Of a DNA stretch of 64,000 bases, positions 41,651-49,966 are shown piece after piece. Both the position numbers and the translations under genes were made by a program. Positions within the stretch are counted from its first letter, which is position 1. Every line of letters begins with the position of its first letter. The notes under the pieces were generated by a model that saw nothing but the letters and a program-made list of their open reading frames with translations, did not search any database and had not been told where the DNA came from. The stretch covers positions 50,656-114,655 of the forward strand of contig NZ_FXZH01000016.1 in assembly GCF_900169365.1 (NCBI RefSeq), given 5' to 3'. This DNA comes from Brevibacterium sp. 239c. GTDB taxonomy: Bacteria > Actinomycetota > Actinomycetes > Actinomycetales > Brevibacteriaceae.

Positions 41651-43366
41651 TCAGAACAGCTGGCGGATGTTTGCCTGGGCTAGGTCGATGAGTTCGTCGC
41701 CCTTGCCCGACATCACCGTGCGGACTGCATAGAGGGCGAAGCCCTTGGCCTGCTCGGCGGTGATCGTCGGCGGCATCGACAGCTCCTGCCGTTCGGTGAC
41801 CACATCGAGAACCGCAGCGCCGTCGTAAGCGAGGAACTCCTTGACGACCTTCGGCAGGTCCTTGGACTTCTCGACACGGAAGCCCTTGATGCCGACCGCC
41901 TCGGCGATGGTGGAGAAATCCGGGTTGTCCAGTTCCGTTCCGAAGGTGACGAATCCAGCGGCCTTCATCTCCAGCTCCACGAAGTTCAGTGAGGAGTTGT
42001 TGTAGACGACGGTCTTGACCGGCAGCTTGTTCTGAGTCAAGGTCAGCAACTCACCGAGGAGCATGGCCAACCCGCCGTCACCGGCCAGAGCGACGACCTG
42101 CCTGTCAGGGTAGGCCGACTGCGCACCGACGCTCTGCGAGAGGGCATTAGCCATGGAACCGTGGCTGAAGGAACCGATCAGCCGACGCTTGCCATTCATG
42201 GTCAGATACCTGGCTGCCCAGGTCACGGGGGATCCGACATCGGGGATGAACACAGCATCTTCGTCGGCCATCTCGTCGATCAGACGCGTCAGGTACTGCG
42301 GGTGAATCGTCCGCTTCGACGGAGTCGCGAGCTCATCGAGTTCCTTACGAGTCTTCGCATAGTGCTTGGTCATCGCTTTGAGATGCGAGCTGCTGCGGTT
42401 CGGTTTGATCAGGGGAAGGAGGGAGTCAACAGTATCAGCGACCGTACCCACCAGTCCGATGTCGACCTGGGTCCGCCGTCCGATCTGGGAGCCTCGGATG
42501 TCGACTTGGATGACCGTCGCATCGTCAGGATAGAACTGCTGGTACGGAAGACCGGTGCCCAGCATAAGCAGAGTGTCGCAGCCTTTGAGTGCGTGATAAC
42601 CGGAGGAGAAGCCGAGAAGTCCGGTCATGCCCACGTCATACGGGTTGTCGTATTCGATGAATTCCTTGCCACGCAGCGCGTGGACGATCGGCGCCTGCAG
42701 CTTCTCCGCGATAGCGATGAGCTCGTCGTGGGCACCTTCTGTACCGGCACCGGCAAGGATCGTCGTCTTCTTGCCCTTGTTCAGTGCCTTTGCAGCCGCC
42801 TCCACTTGGGATTCTGCAGGGATCATATGCGAGGGATAAGAATTGACCACCTCGGCGGCGGCATTGATCTCCGTCAGGGCAATGTCGCCAGGGATGACGA
42901 GGACAGCGACGCCGCGCTTCTCGATGGCCTCGCGCATGGCGATGCGCAACAGGCGGGGCATCTGCTCCGCGGTGGCCACGTGTTCGAGGTAGACACTGCA
43001 CTCGCGGAAGATGTCGGTTGGATGGGTCTCTTGGAAGTAGCCCGAGCCGATCTCATCGCTGGGGATGTGAGCGGCGATCGCGAGCACGGGAACCCGGGAG
43101 CGCTGGGCGTCGTAGAGTCCGTTGATGAGGTGGAGGTTACCCGGCCCGCAGCTGCCTGCGCAGACGGCGAGTTCACCGGTCAGTGCGGCCTCGCCACTGG
43201 CGGCGAAGGATGCCGCCTCTTCGTGGCGGACTTGGACCCATTCGAGCTGGGGGTTGACGCGCAGGGCATCAGTGAAACCATTGAGCGAATCTCCCGGGAT
43301 CCCGTAGACCCTCTTGACTCCGCTGGCCACGAGGGTATCGACGATGTTTCTGGCGACGGTGGGCAT
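41651..43366 (-). CDS. poxB: Pyruvate dehydrogenase (quinone)/pyruvate oxidase
   Basis: 571 residues of the TPP-dependent enzyme family. The catalytic glutamate is in VRHEEAASFAASGEAALTG, the TPP/Mg motif is GDGGLAMLLGELLTLTQNKLP ending in NNSS, and the FAD-binding middle domain lies between them. A C-terminal extension of about 30 residues may be the membrane-binding helix of PoxB. It decarboxylates pyruvate to acetate and CO2, passing electrons to quinone. GGAAGGA precedes the ATG at 43366. It is monocistronic. Confidence 0.92.
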   Translation of the reverse strand: MPTVARNIVDTLVASGVKRVYGIPGDSLNGFTDALRVNPQLEWVQVRHEEAASFAASGEAALTGELAVCAGSCGPGNLHLINGLYDAQRSRVPVLAIAAHIPSDEIGSGYFQETHPTDIFRECSVYLEHVATAEQMPRLLRIAMREAIEKRGVAVLVIPGDIALTEINAAAEVVNSYPSHMIPAESQVEAAAKALNKGKKTTILAGAGTEGAHDELIAIAEKLQAPIVHALRGKEFIEYDNPYDVGMTGLLGFSSGYHALKGCDTLLMLGTGLPYQQFYPDDATVIQVDIRGSQIGRRTQVDIGLVGTVADTVDSLLPLIKPNRSSSHLKAMTKHYAKTRKELDELATPSKRTIHPQYLTRLIDEMADEDAVFIPDVGSPVTWAARYLTMNGKRRLIGSFSHGSMANALSQSVGAQSAYPDRQVVALAGDGGLAMLLGELLTLTQNKLPVKTVVYNNSSLNFVELEMKAAGFVTFGTELDNPDFSTIAEAVGIKGFRVEKSKDLPKVVKEFLAYDGAAVLDVVTERQELSMPPTITAEQAKGFALYAVRTVMSGKGDELIDLAQANIRQLF

Positions 43367-43546
43367 AGGATTCCTTCCGTTGAAACACGTGGAGCTCTCT
43401 CAGCTCCTGGGTGGACCCCGTCAGCATCCCAGTCAGAGTGCCGACGCAGGCTGGTACCGCGGTTTCAGTCTAGCCCCGAGGTCAGCGGTCGGGCATGTGA
43501 AGTCAGAGACAGCACCGCCGGACCATACGACAATGTCCGATGCACA

Positions 43547-43574
43547 CGGCCCGAAGCTCACGGCCCGAAGCTCA
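43547..43574. repeat. Two perfect 14-bp tandem repeats at the helicase stop
   Basis: CGGCCCGAAGCTCA occurs twice in a row (43547 and 43561). The stop codon of the minus-strand helicase gene (43572-43574) is at the edge of the second unit. Confidence 0.8.
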
Positions 43575-46430
43575 GTGCCAGGATGTCCGCAGCACAGAAG
43601 TCATCTGCATCGGATTCGTTCCGCGATATGCGGTGAGGACGCCTGCGCCTTCCGGGTTCCTCGTGTAGACCGCTTCACCGCCGCCGATCCACCGGTTCCA
43701 CGCTCGCGAATACGCTATTGCCGATTCTCTTCTCGTGCCGAGAGCTGAAGGCACCGCGTGCCAGACCGGATCGCTCTGCTGCGCATTCGACCACCCGACC
43801 TTCAGACGTTCCCACAGTCCGCGCGCTCCAATCGATGACTGCGGCAGAGACCAGCGAGGAACCAGATACCTCGGGTCGGCGATCGGGGACACCGCCTCGT
43901 CGAGGGCGAGCGCGAAGACCTCCGCGGACTGGGCTTCCGCATCGAGATGACACCGCAGATCCCCACTCGCGTCGACGCGTACACGCACCGAGTCCGATCC
44001 TGTCTTGCTCAACCCCGCACTGTGCAGGGCATCGGCGACGGCACCGGCAAGTTGGCCCACCGTCGGCGGCTTAGCATAGAGCCGAGTTCGTCGTTTTCCG
44101 GCTACGGACAGCACCACCGGCAAGCTCAGCCAAAGGACAAGCCCGAGCACCGTGAGGACCACGCCGCCCACATCGTCGATCGCCACACCCAGCAGCAGGA
44201 GAATCAGTCCAAGTCCCGTCCAGGGCACGACAGTGGCAGTCCTCACCCGGAATGGCAGGATGTGCCCCGGATCCCCGCCGAGGTGGCGCGGCAAAACGCT
44301 GACATCGCCGTTGCGAACGGGGTCGGCTGAGGTGAGGCTCGACTGTTCGGTGCGTCGATGGCCGGTGCGCTGAAGGATTCGCACCGAGCGCATCTCCTCG
44401 TCTTGATAGTCACTGCCGACCTGCCACCGCTGGGCGATCTCCCCGCGGTCTTGGGAGCGGGCGATCATCCGCGCGTTGATCTCGTCTGCCATATCGGGCA
44501 AGGGAGGCTCGTAGGGCGAGAACGCGGAATCGATATGAGCCACTCCGTCGACGACCTCACCCTCAGAATCCGTGCCGAAGAAGCCGTCGTGTTTGCGCAC
44601 GAGACGCCCCCAGTCCTGGTTACCGCGTGGGTGATCGGGGCTGACGCAGACGACGGTCCAGTTGAGCCCGACCTTGTGTGCCTGGTCAGGGTCTCGCCGC
44701 AACGCACGACCGCGGGTCTGCGTCACCGCCGTCGGTGTGGTCGCGGTGCTCAAGTCGATCAATCCGGTGATGGCCGGTGCATCCCAACCTTCGCCGAGGA
44801 GGGCACGGGTGCCGATGAGCACCTGAGTCCTGCCCGTGGTGAAGAAGTCGGTCACATAGGGAACCCACGTCCGGCTGGTCCACGGACCCTCGAGTCGGCT
44901 GATTCCAGATACCGGTTCGCTCACCTGCAAACGAGAAGCCAGGGATTCGTCGGATACGGCAATCCGAGCACGCAGCTCGCCGAGCACCTCCGGAGCTCCA
45001 GCCACGGTCTTGCCGGAGACGAGCAGTGGTCGGAGGCCGGAGGTGCGGGCATCGGAGACGAGTGTTTCGAGAACGAGCAGGGCCGAACCGGAGCGTTCGC
45101 TGATCACCCCGCTGACGTCGGCCGGCAGCGTCGCTGTCAGCGATTCGAAGTCGCAGAGGACCAGCATCCGCATGCGTTCTTGAAGGTTGGCCGCCTCGGC
45201 GCAGATGATCTCGCTCGTCGCCTGTGGCTTCGACGCCGAGTAGGCGATCACGCGGTCGACGGGTGATCGTCCCGCCCGTATGCCGTTCCGGGTCCAGCGG
45301 TACCCGATTGCGGGCAGGTCACGACGGATCACCTCGGCGAGTTCGATGTCTTCTGCCTCCTCGGAGACCATCAGGTGGTGGCGCATCCAATCGTCGATGA
45401 GCAGCGCCCAGTCCTCGGCATCGGGATTGCGGCGATGCTGTTCGGCGGGACTGGCACCGGGAGGCAAACGGAGCAGATCCGCGTGGTGCAGCCGCAGCGC
45501 AGCCGAGCACAGTTCCGGTGTCGAGCGGCTCATGGCCACCCAACTGACAACGTGCTCTCGGGTGCCCAGGAACCGCCTGTCGACCCATTCGAGGAACGGC
45601 ACCGAGCCCTGAGTGGGGTCGAGGATGTCGGTGATGAGTTCGGTGAATCGCACAGCTTGCCCCGATAGCCAGCTGTTCTCCTCGTTCGTCGGGGTCGTCA
45701 CCCACACGAGGTCCGCGAATGGAGCCAGATCGCCTTCTCTGACGACTGCAGGGATCGAAGCGGAGTAGCGAATGTCGGAGAACAGTCCGGTCACCAGCTC
45801 TGACTGTGCTGTCGTCATTGTTCCGGGAGGAGTGGCTGTGAGTCCGAGCACCCAGACTTCAGGGAGCAGGTCGAGGAGTTCGGTCAGCAGGCTGCCCCAC
45901 ACGTCGAGCAGGTGGTGGCATTCGTCGAGGATGAGCAGCAGAGGTCCAACATCGCGAAGGCGGTCGACGAGTTCCCGCCCTCCAGGGGCGAGTTCGTCGA
46001 GGAGGTTCTTCGTGCTTCCGCGGTCGTCATCGAAGACAGCGAGCGATTGGTAGGTCAGAGCGGTGAATTGGGTGGTGAGTCTCCGGTCGAGTCCGGCGCG
46101 GTCGGTGCCTCCGGCGGCGGGCTCGTCAGCGGCGTTGTCGGCACCTTCGCCGAGGCGATCGGAACTGTGGCTGTTCCAGGCGTTCGCCCACTGAGTCTGG
46201 ATGGCGGTGTTGGGGCCGAAGGCCACAATCTTCGAGACATGTCCGTTGGTGAGCAGATGCTGCGCATGCTCGAGCCCGACCCGGGTCTTCCCTGCACCCG
46301 GCGGCAGGACGATCCAAGATCGGCGAGATTCGGCGCTGACTGAACTCGTGAGTGCGTCAAGTGCCTCGCGTTGGTGTCGGCGCAACGGAGGTCGGTGACC
46401 TCGCATTGGCTTCACCTCGGGCATCGACAT
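43572..46430 (-). CDS. SF2 DEAD/DEAH-type helicase with a C-terminal membrane hairpin
   Basis: 952 residues. Walker A PPGAGKT at 43-49, DECHH at 169-173, TAT at 198-200, and in the second lobe a late GTRALLGEGWDAP plus QTRGRALRRDP. This is the layout of SF2 restriction-type (ResIII-like) translocases. Residues about 735-778 form two strongly hydrophobic helices (VVPWTGLGLILLLLGVAI and VVLTVLGLVLWLSLPVVLSV), followed by a 170-residue soluble tail. Membrane anchoring is unusual for such a helicase. The start is uncertain (46430, or 46406 with GAGGTGAAG upstream). It lies near a methyltransferase and Wadjet; its role is unknown. Confidence 0.82.
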   Translation of the reverse strand: MSMPEVKPMRGHRPPLRRHQREALDALTSSVSAESRRSWIVLPPGAGKTRVGLEHAQHLLTNGHVSKIVAFGPNTAIQTQWANAWNSHSSDRLGEGADNAADEPAAGGTDRAGLDRRLTTQFTALTYQSLAVFDDDRGSTKNLLDELAPGGRELVDRLRDVGPLLLILDECHHLLDVWGSLLTELLDLLPEVWVLGLTATPPGTMTTAQSELVTGLFSDIRYSASIPAVVREGDLAPFADLVWVTTPTNEENSWLSGQAVRFTELITDILDPTQGSVPFLEWVDRRFLGTREHVVSWVAMSRSTPELCSAALRLHHADLLRLPPGASPAEQHRRNPDAEDWALLIDDWMRHHLMVSEEAEDIELAEVIRRDLPAIGYRWTRNGIRAGRSPVDRVIAYSASKPQATSEIICAEAANLQERMRMLVLCDFESLTATLPADVSGVISERSGSALLVLETLVSDARTSGLRPLLVSGKTVAGAPEVLGELRARIAVSDESLASRLQVSEPVSGISRLEGPWTSRTWVPYVTDFFTTGRTQVLIGTRALLGEGWDAPAITGLIDLSTATTPTAVTQTRGRALRRDPDQAHKVGLNWTVVCVSPDHPRGNQDWGRLVRKHDGFFGTDSEGEVVDGVAHIDSAFSPYEPPLPDMADEINARMIARSQDRGEIAQRWQVGSDYQDEEMRSVRILQRTGHRRTEQSSLTSADPVRNGDVSVLPRHLGGDPGHILPFRVRTATVVPWTGLGLILLLLGVAIDDVGGVVLTVLGLVLWLSLPVVLSVAGKRRTRLYAKPPTVGQLAGAVADALHSAGLSKTGSDSVRVRVDASGDLRCHLDAEAQSAEVFALALDEAVSPIADPRYLVPRWSLPQSSIGARGLWERLKVGWSNAQQSDPVWHAVPSALGTRRESAIAYSRAWNRWIGGGEAVYTRNPEGAGVLTAYRGTNPMQMTSVLRTSWH

Positions 46431-46513
46431 GGCAATCAGTCTAAGACGAGCCCTTGATCGACAGCGAAGAAGGGCAGAATCTGTCCAAGCCGACTCAAGT
46501 TATCCAGCGCGAC

Positions 46514-47251
46514 TCAGGCAGAAGCGATGAACAGCCATCCACGCCCGGGAGCATAGGGAAGGTCGTGGACGTCGATGGTGCCGAAGCCAGCGTCTGTCAG
46601 TGAGCCTTTCACCGCGTCTTCGGTTCGGAAGCGCAAGGTCGACGTGGAATTGATTCGTTCACCATCACTGTGGAAGATCGTCGGTGCGTCAAAGGAGACG
46701 TACTCGCCATTGACCTCGGTGACCTGCACCCACGTCTCGACCGGTCCCTCGCCATCGACGCCGACTACTCGCCAGGTCAGTTCTTTGGTCCAGCGGATCC
46801 AGGCACGATCGGAGGGTCGTCTGGCTTCGAAAACCAGGCGTCCCGCCGGGCGAAGACAAGAGTGTATTGCCCGAAGGGTGGCCAGCCATTCATCATCGTC
46901 GAGAAAGACTTGCGCAACATTCGCGGTCATAGTTGCCAGGTCAAAGCCGCGGTGCCGAGCAGGATCGACAGCAATGTCAGGAGCCTCGGCGACGATGAAC
47001 TCAGCGAAGTCAGAAACCACCTTCGACTGTGCGATGTCGATAGATGCCGACGCGGGATCGAGGCCCAGAACGGAAATCTCCAATTCAGCCAGAAGGGAGG
47101 CCAATGTTCCTGTTCCACAGCCAACGTCAAGAACTTTACTGGCCCCGAACCTTTTGACGACGTCGACATACATGTCGAGGTCGCTCCGGTCCGGGTCAAG
47201 CGGATCGTAGACTCCAGCTAGCCGGGGGTCTGAAAACAACGCATCAGGCAC
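46514..47251 (-). CDS. Class I SAM-dependent methyltransferase
   Basis: 245 residues from a GTG at 47251. SAM-binding motif I VLDVGCGTGTLA, motif II around LGLDPASASIDIA, and a VFLDDDEWLATLRAIHSCLRPAGRLVFE post-motif stretch are present. Substrate unknown; the general form is that of small-molecule methyltransferases rather than DNA methylases, with no NPPY or PC motif. It lies 83 bp upstream of the helicase gene in the same direction, so the two may be co-transcribed. Confidence 0.83.
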   Translation of the reverse strand: MPDALFSDPRLAGVYDPLDPDRSDLDMYVDVVKRFGASKVLDVGCGTGTLASLLAELEISVLGLDPASASIDIAQSKVVSDFAEFIVAEAPDIAVDPARHRGFDLATMTANVAQVFLDDDEWLATLRAIHSCLRPAGRLVFEARRPSDRAWIRWTKELTWRVVGVDGEGPVETWVQVTEVNGEYVSFDAPTIFHSDGERINSTSTLRFRTEDAVKGSLTDAGFGTIDVHDLPYAPGRGWLFIASA

Positions 47252-47348
47252 ACGTCCAGAATAGCTGATGGTCCGCTTCCGTAAACATCCTCCGTCGGCT
47301 GAAGTCGCGAGCTGACAGAAGACATGACAAGTAATTTGCTACGTTCTT

Positions 47349-47387
47349 GAAACGTGTAAGGAAAACGACGAATTCTTTACACGTTTC
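47349..47387. repeat. 11-bp inverted repeat upstream of the methyltransferase
   Basis: GAAACGTGTAA (47349-47359) and TTACACGTTTC (47377-47387) are perfect complements 17 bp apart, in an AT-richer spot between the MFS stop and the methyltransferase start. It could be an operator or a weak terminator for the Wadjet-MFS operon. Confidence 0.55.
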
Positions 47388-47459
47388 GGTATTGTGGTAA
47401 TTCGTGCACCGCATCTTTCGGATGCTGTTCCACGGCCCGTTCCGGTGCCGGTGCCGAAT

Positions 47460-48623
47460 TCACGTCCTTGCCGACAGCACCGTCGCCCCGGTCAGGAGGG
47501 CGGCCATGACGATCGCCATCATCGGATAGCTGCCGACGACTCCGGCGAGAGCCGGACCTGCCACCGGCGCCAGAGCGGTGCCGGCGGTGATGGGAGCGAC
47601 GAAGACGCCATTGATCGCCCCGAAGTTTGCGGTCCCCCACCGGTCGGCCACGGCAGTCGCCTGCAGCAGCGTGATGCATCCACGGACACCACCGGCGATC
47701 ATCGCAATGCCGATGAGCAGCCAGATAGGTCCGGGCACGAAGGCGAGCAGCCACAGTCCGATAGCTCCAGCGCCGAGCAGCAGCACCGTTCGCGCCCGTG
47801 AACTCGTGCGCCGTGCAAACGCCGGATAGAAGAACCGTCCGGAAACCTGCCCGAAGCCGACGAGTGCCAGAGCAAACGCGGCGAGCGAGTACCCGGCTCC
47901 ACGCTCGATGATAAGAGGAATGATGTTGATCGTGACGGCGAAGAGGGTGAAGGTCGCCAGCGCGACGGCGATCTGGAGGATGACGAACGTCGGGGATCGG
48001 GTGATGCTGCGGATCTCCGCGCGCGACGGCACCGTCGAATTCCGCGACATCTCATCGGTCCACCCGCGGTTGAGGAAGAACCAGTGCATCGGCAAAGCTG
48101 TCACGGCCAGGATCCCGGCAAGGATGACATAGGCCGGTCGCCAGCCCCACGAGTCGATAAGCCAAGCGATGATCGGGGCGAACACCGTCGAGGCGAGGCC
48201 GCCGACCAGCGTGATCGTTGTCAGTGGCTTGGTTCGCTCGGCTCCGTACCAGCGGGTGACGACAGCGAAGGCCGGCGGATAGAGGGTGGCGGCCTGGGCG
48301 AATCCAGCCAGCACCCACGCGAGGAAGAAGACGAAGAGATTCGGTGCCGCTGCCACAAGCAGCAGCGCGAGGATGCCGATGAGCGTGCCGACGCTCATGA
48401 GCGTTCTGGGCCCGTGCGCGTCGAGCAGCTTTCCGACGCGGACGCCGGCGAGCGCGGAGACGATGAGCCCGAGGGTCAGTGCCGCAGTCACAGTGGTGTG
48501 GCTCCAGCCCATATCGGCAGAGATCGGAGTCACCGCCACTGGCAGCGAGTAATAGAGCAGACCCCAGCTGGCCAATTCGGCAATGCAGAGGGCAACCAGC
48601 CCTCCGCGAGGCCGGTCGGTCAT
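47460..48623 (-). CDS. MFS transporter coupled to the Wadjet operon
   Basis: 387 residues with 12 predicted helices, beginning LVALCIAELASWGLLYYSLPV; helix 2-3 loop GVRVGKLLDAHGPRTLM and a long central loop after helix 6. The form is that of OFA-like or sugar/organic-anion MFS proteins. Its ATG overlaps the jetD stop as ATGA, so it is translated with the Wadjet genes. MFS genes are not a known Wadjet part; this may be chance gene fusion of transcripts or a functional link. Substrate unknown. Confidence 0.8.
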   Translation of the reverse strand: MTDRPRGGLVALCIAELASWGLLYYSLPVAVTPISADMGWSHTTVTAALTLGLIVSALAGVRVGKLLDAHGPRTLMSVGTLIGILALLLVAAAPNLFVFFLAWVLAGFAQAATLYPPAFAVVTRWYGAERTKPLTTITLVGGLASTVFAPIIAWLIDSWGWRPAYVILAGILAVTALPMHWFFLNRGWTDEMSRNSTVPSRAEIRSITRSPTFVILQIAVALATFTLFAVTINIIPLIIERGAGYSLAAFALALVGFGQVSGRFFYPAFARRTSSRARTVLLLGAGAIGLWLLAFVPGPIWLLIGIAMIAGGVRGCITLLQATAVADRWGTANFGAINGVFVAPITAGTALAPVAGPALAGVVGSYPMMAIVMAALLTGATVLSART

Positions 48624-49951
48624 CCCTGTGCCCCTCGCGGGGCATCGAGTTCACTCGCCGAGGTTGTCGGCTCCCCTGGCGAGGCCGAAGACTTATTCGA
48701 CGCGTCTGCAGACTCCCCCGCCGAGGCGGCCTTTGCTTTCAGTGCGGCGAGCGCGGTGGCCCACGGGATGCGCTCCTGCTCGAGTCGAACGTCGCCCTCG
48801 GCACGCAGGCGGTTCAGCGCCCGCGCTTCCGTCCCAGTCAGCTCCGGGAACACTCCTGTGTGGGGTTTCGGCTCCTGGACCCACAGATCCTTGTGGTCGG
48901 TGAGAGTGGCCTCGTCCATGAGCGTCGAGTCCACGTGCGGCAGGTGTTTGCGCAGCCGAGAGAGGATCGCGAACCCATGCGAGTCAAGGTCACCCCAGTA
49001 GATGACTCGCGCTCCGTGCACCCAGGCCAGACGGGCAACGTTGTCCACCGCGTAACCCGATCCGTGCACAGCCACAGCATCGGCCCAATCGGGCATCGCG
49101 AGCACCGATTCGAGATTCTCGAAGACGAAGACGAGCCGCGGCGCGATCGCCAGATCGCTGAGCTGAGTTACTGGCGTGCTGATGTCGCTGAGTCCTGACG
49201 GTGTGAGTTCCGGGTCGAGGATGCGCATCCGAATCCGAGGTTCAGCGTCGAGAACGTCGACCGCATCGGGTCTCCCAGTTGCCTCCAGCAGTGCCGTGAC
49301 CAGTGAGCGGTGTGTTTCGAACCATTTTGAGTCGACCCCGCGGATCGGCAATTGTCGGGGCCGCAGGGTTCCCACGGGGTGATGGCGCAACCAGGCGACG
49401 ACGTCAAGGAGCGTGTCGAACTCGGTGTGTTCAAGTCCGAGGATCCGTTTCGCATGAGCTTTGATCGCCGAGGCGGCACTGTGCTGATCGTCGAATCGTG
49501 ACCTGATCGTCGCGGTCCGATCCCGCAGCCGACGCCACTGGCTGGCCTCGTCGCCACCGACGAAGTCTGCCACAGCATCCGGTGTACGCAACCGCAGACG
49601 CAGCGGGATCCGTTGGCGCCCGACCCGCACCCAGGAGCGTTCGGCCCAGTCGATGACCGGACTGCTGAGGTTCTCCAACCTCGAGTCACTGACACCGGGT
49701 GCAGCGATCTTCCGCCAGCTTGCAGCCCATTCCATTGCGGCCTGCTGATCCTCGAGCACGTGCTTCTCCGTGGGCGGATGCAGAGCAATCTCGACAGTTG
49801 CGAAGGTAGGAACGCTGACGTCGAGGCCAGTCTCTGCGCCGCCGTCTGGACTCACACAGTTCGAGTCCGTCTGGGTGGCCCAGGTCGACATCGACGAGCG
49901 CAGGCGGGTACGCGCTTTCGCCCGCGCCTCGGCGACGGTGAGCATGGTCAT
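48620..49951 (-). CDS. jetD: Wadjet anti-plasmid protein JetD (TOPRIM nuclease)
   Basis: 443 residues of the DUF3322/DUF2220 family. The C-terminal TOPRIM domain shows the catalytic glutamate in FENLE (278-281) and the acidic pair in WGDLDSHGF (residues 319-327, Asp321 and Asp323). JetD is the nuclease subunit that cuts plasmid DNA after loop extrusion by JetABC. GGGGGAGG precedes the ATG, 15 bp after the jetC stop. The last 35 residues are Ala/Ser-rich. The stop overlaps the MFS start. Confidence 0.92.
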   Translation of the reverse strand: MTMLTVAEARAKARTRLRSSMSTWATQTDSNCVSPDGGAETGLDVSVPTFATVEIALHPPTEKHVLEDQQAAMEWAASWRKIAAPGVSDSRLENLSSPVIDWAERSWVRVGRQRIPLRLRLRTPDAVADFVGGDEASQWRRLRDRTATIRSRFDDQHSAASAIKAHAKRILGLEHTEFDTLLDVVAWLRHHPVGTLRPRQLPIRGVDSKWFETHRSLVTALLEATGRPDAVDVLDAEPRIRMRILDPELTPSGLSDISTPVTQLSDLAIAPRLVFVFENLESVLAMPDWADAVAVHGSGYAVDNVARLAWVHGARVIYWGDLDSHGFAILSRLRKHLPHVDSTLMDEATLTDHKDLWVQEPKPHTGVFPELTGTEARALNRLRAEGDVRLEQERIPWATALAALKAKAASAGESADASNKSSASPGEPTTSASELDAPRGAQG

Positions 49952-49966
49952 CGTCGCCTCCCCCGA

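Noticed and set aside
42161..43636. Plus-strand open frame of 491 codons opposite poxB
   Set aside because: Antisense shadow of a clear pyruvate oxidase gene.
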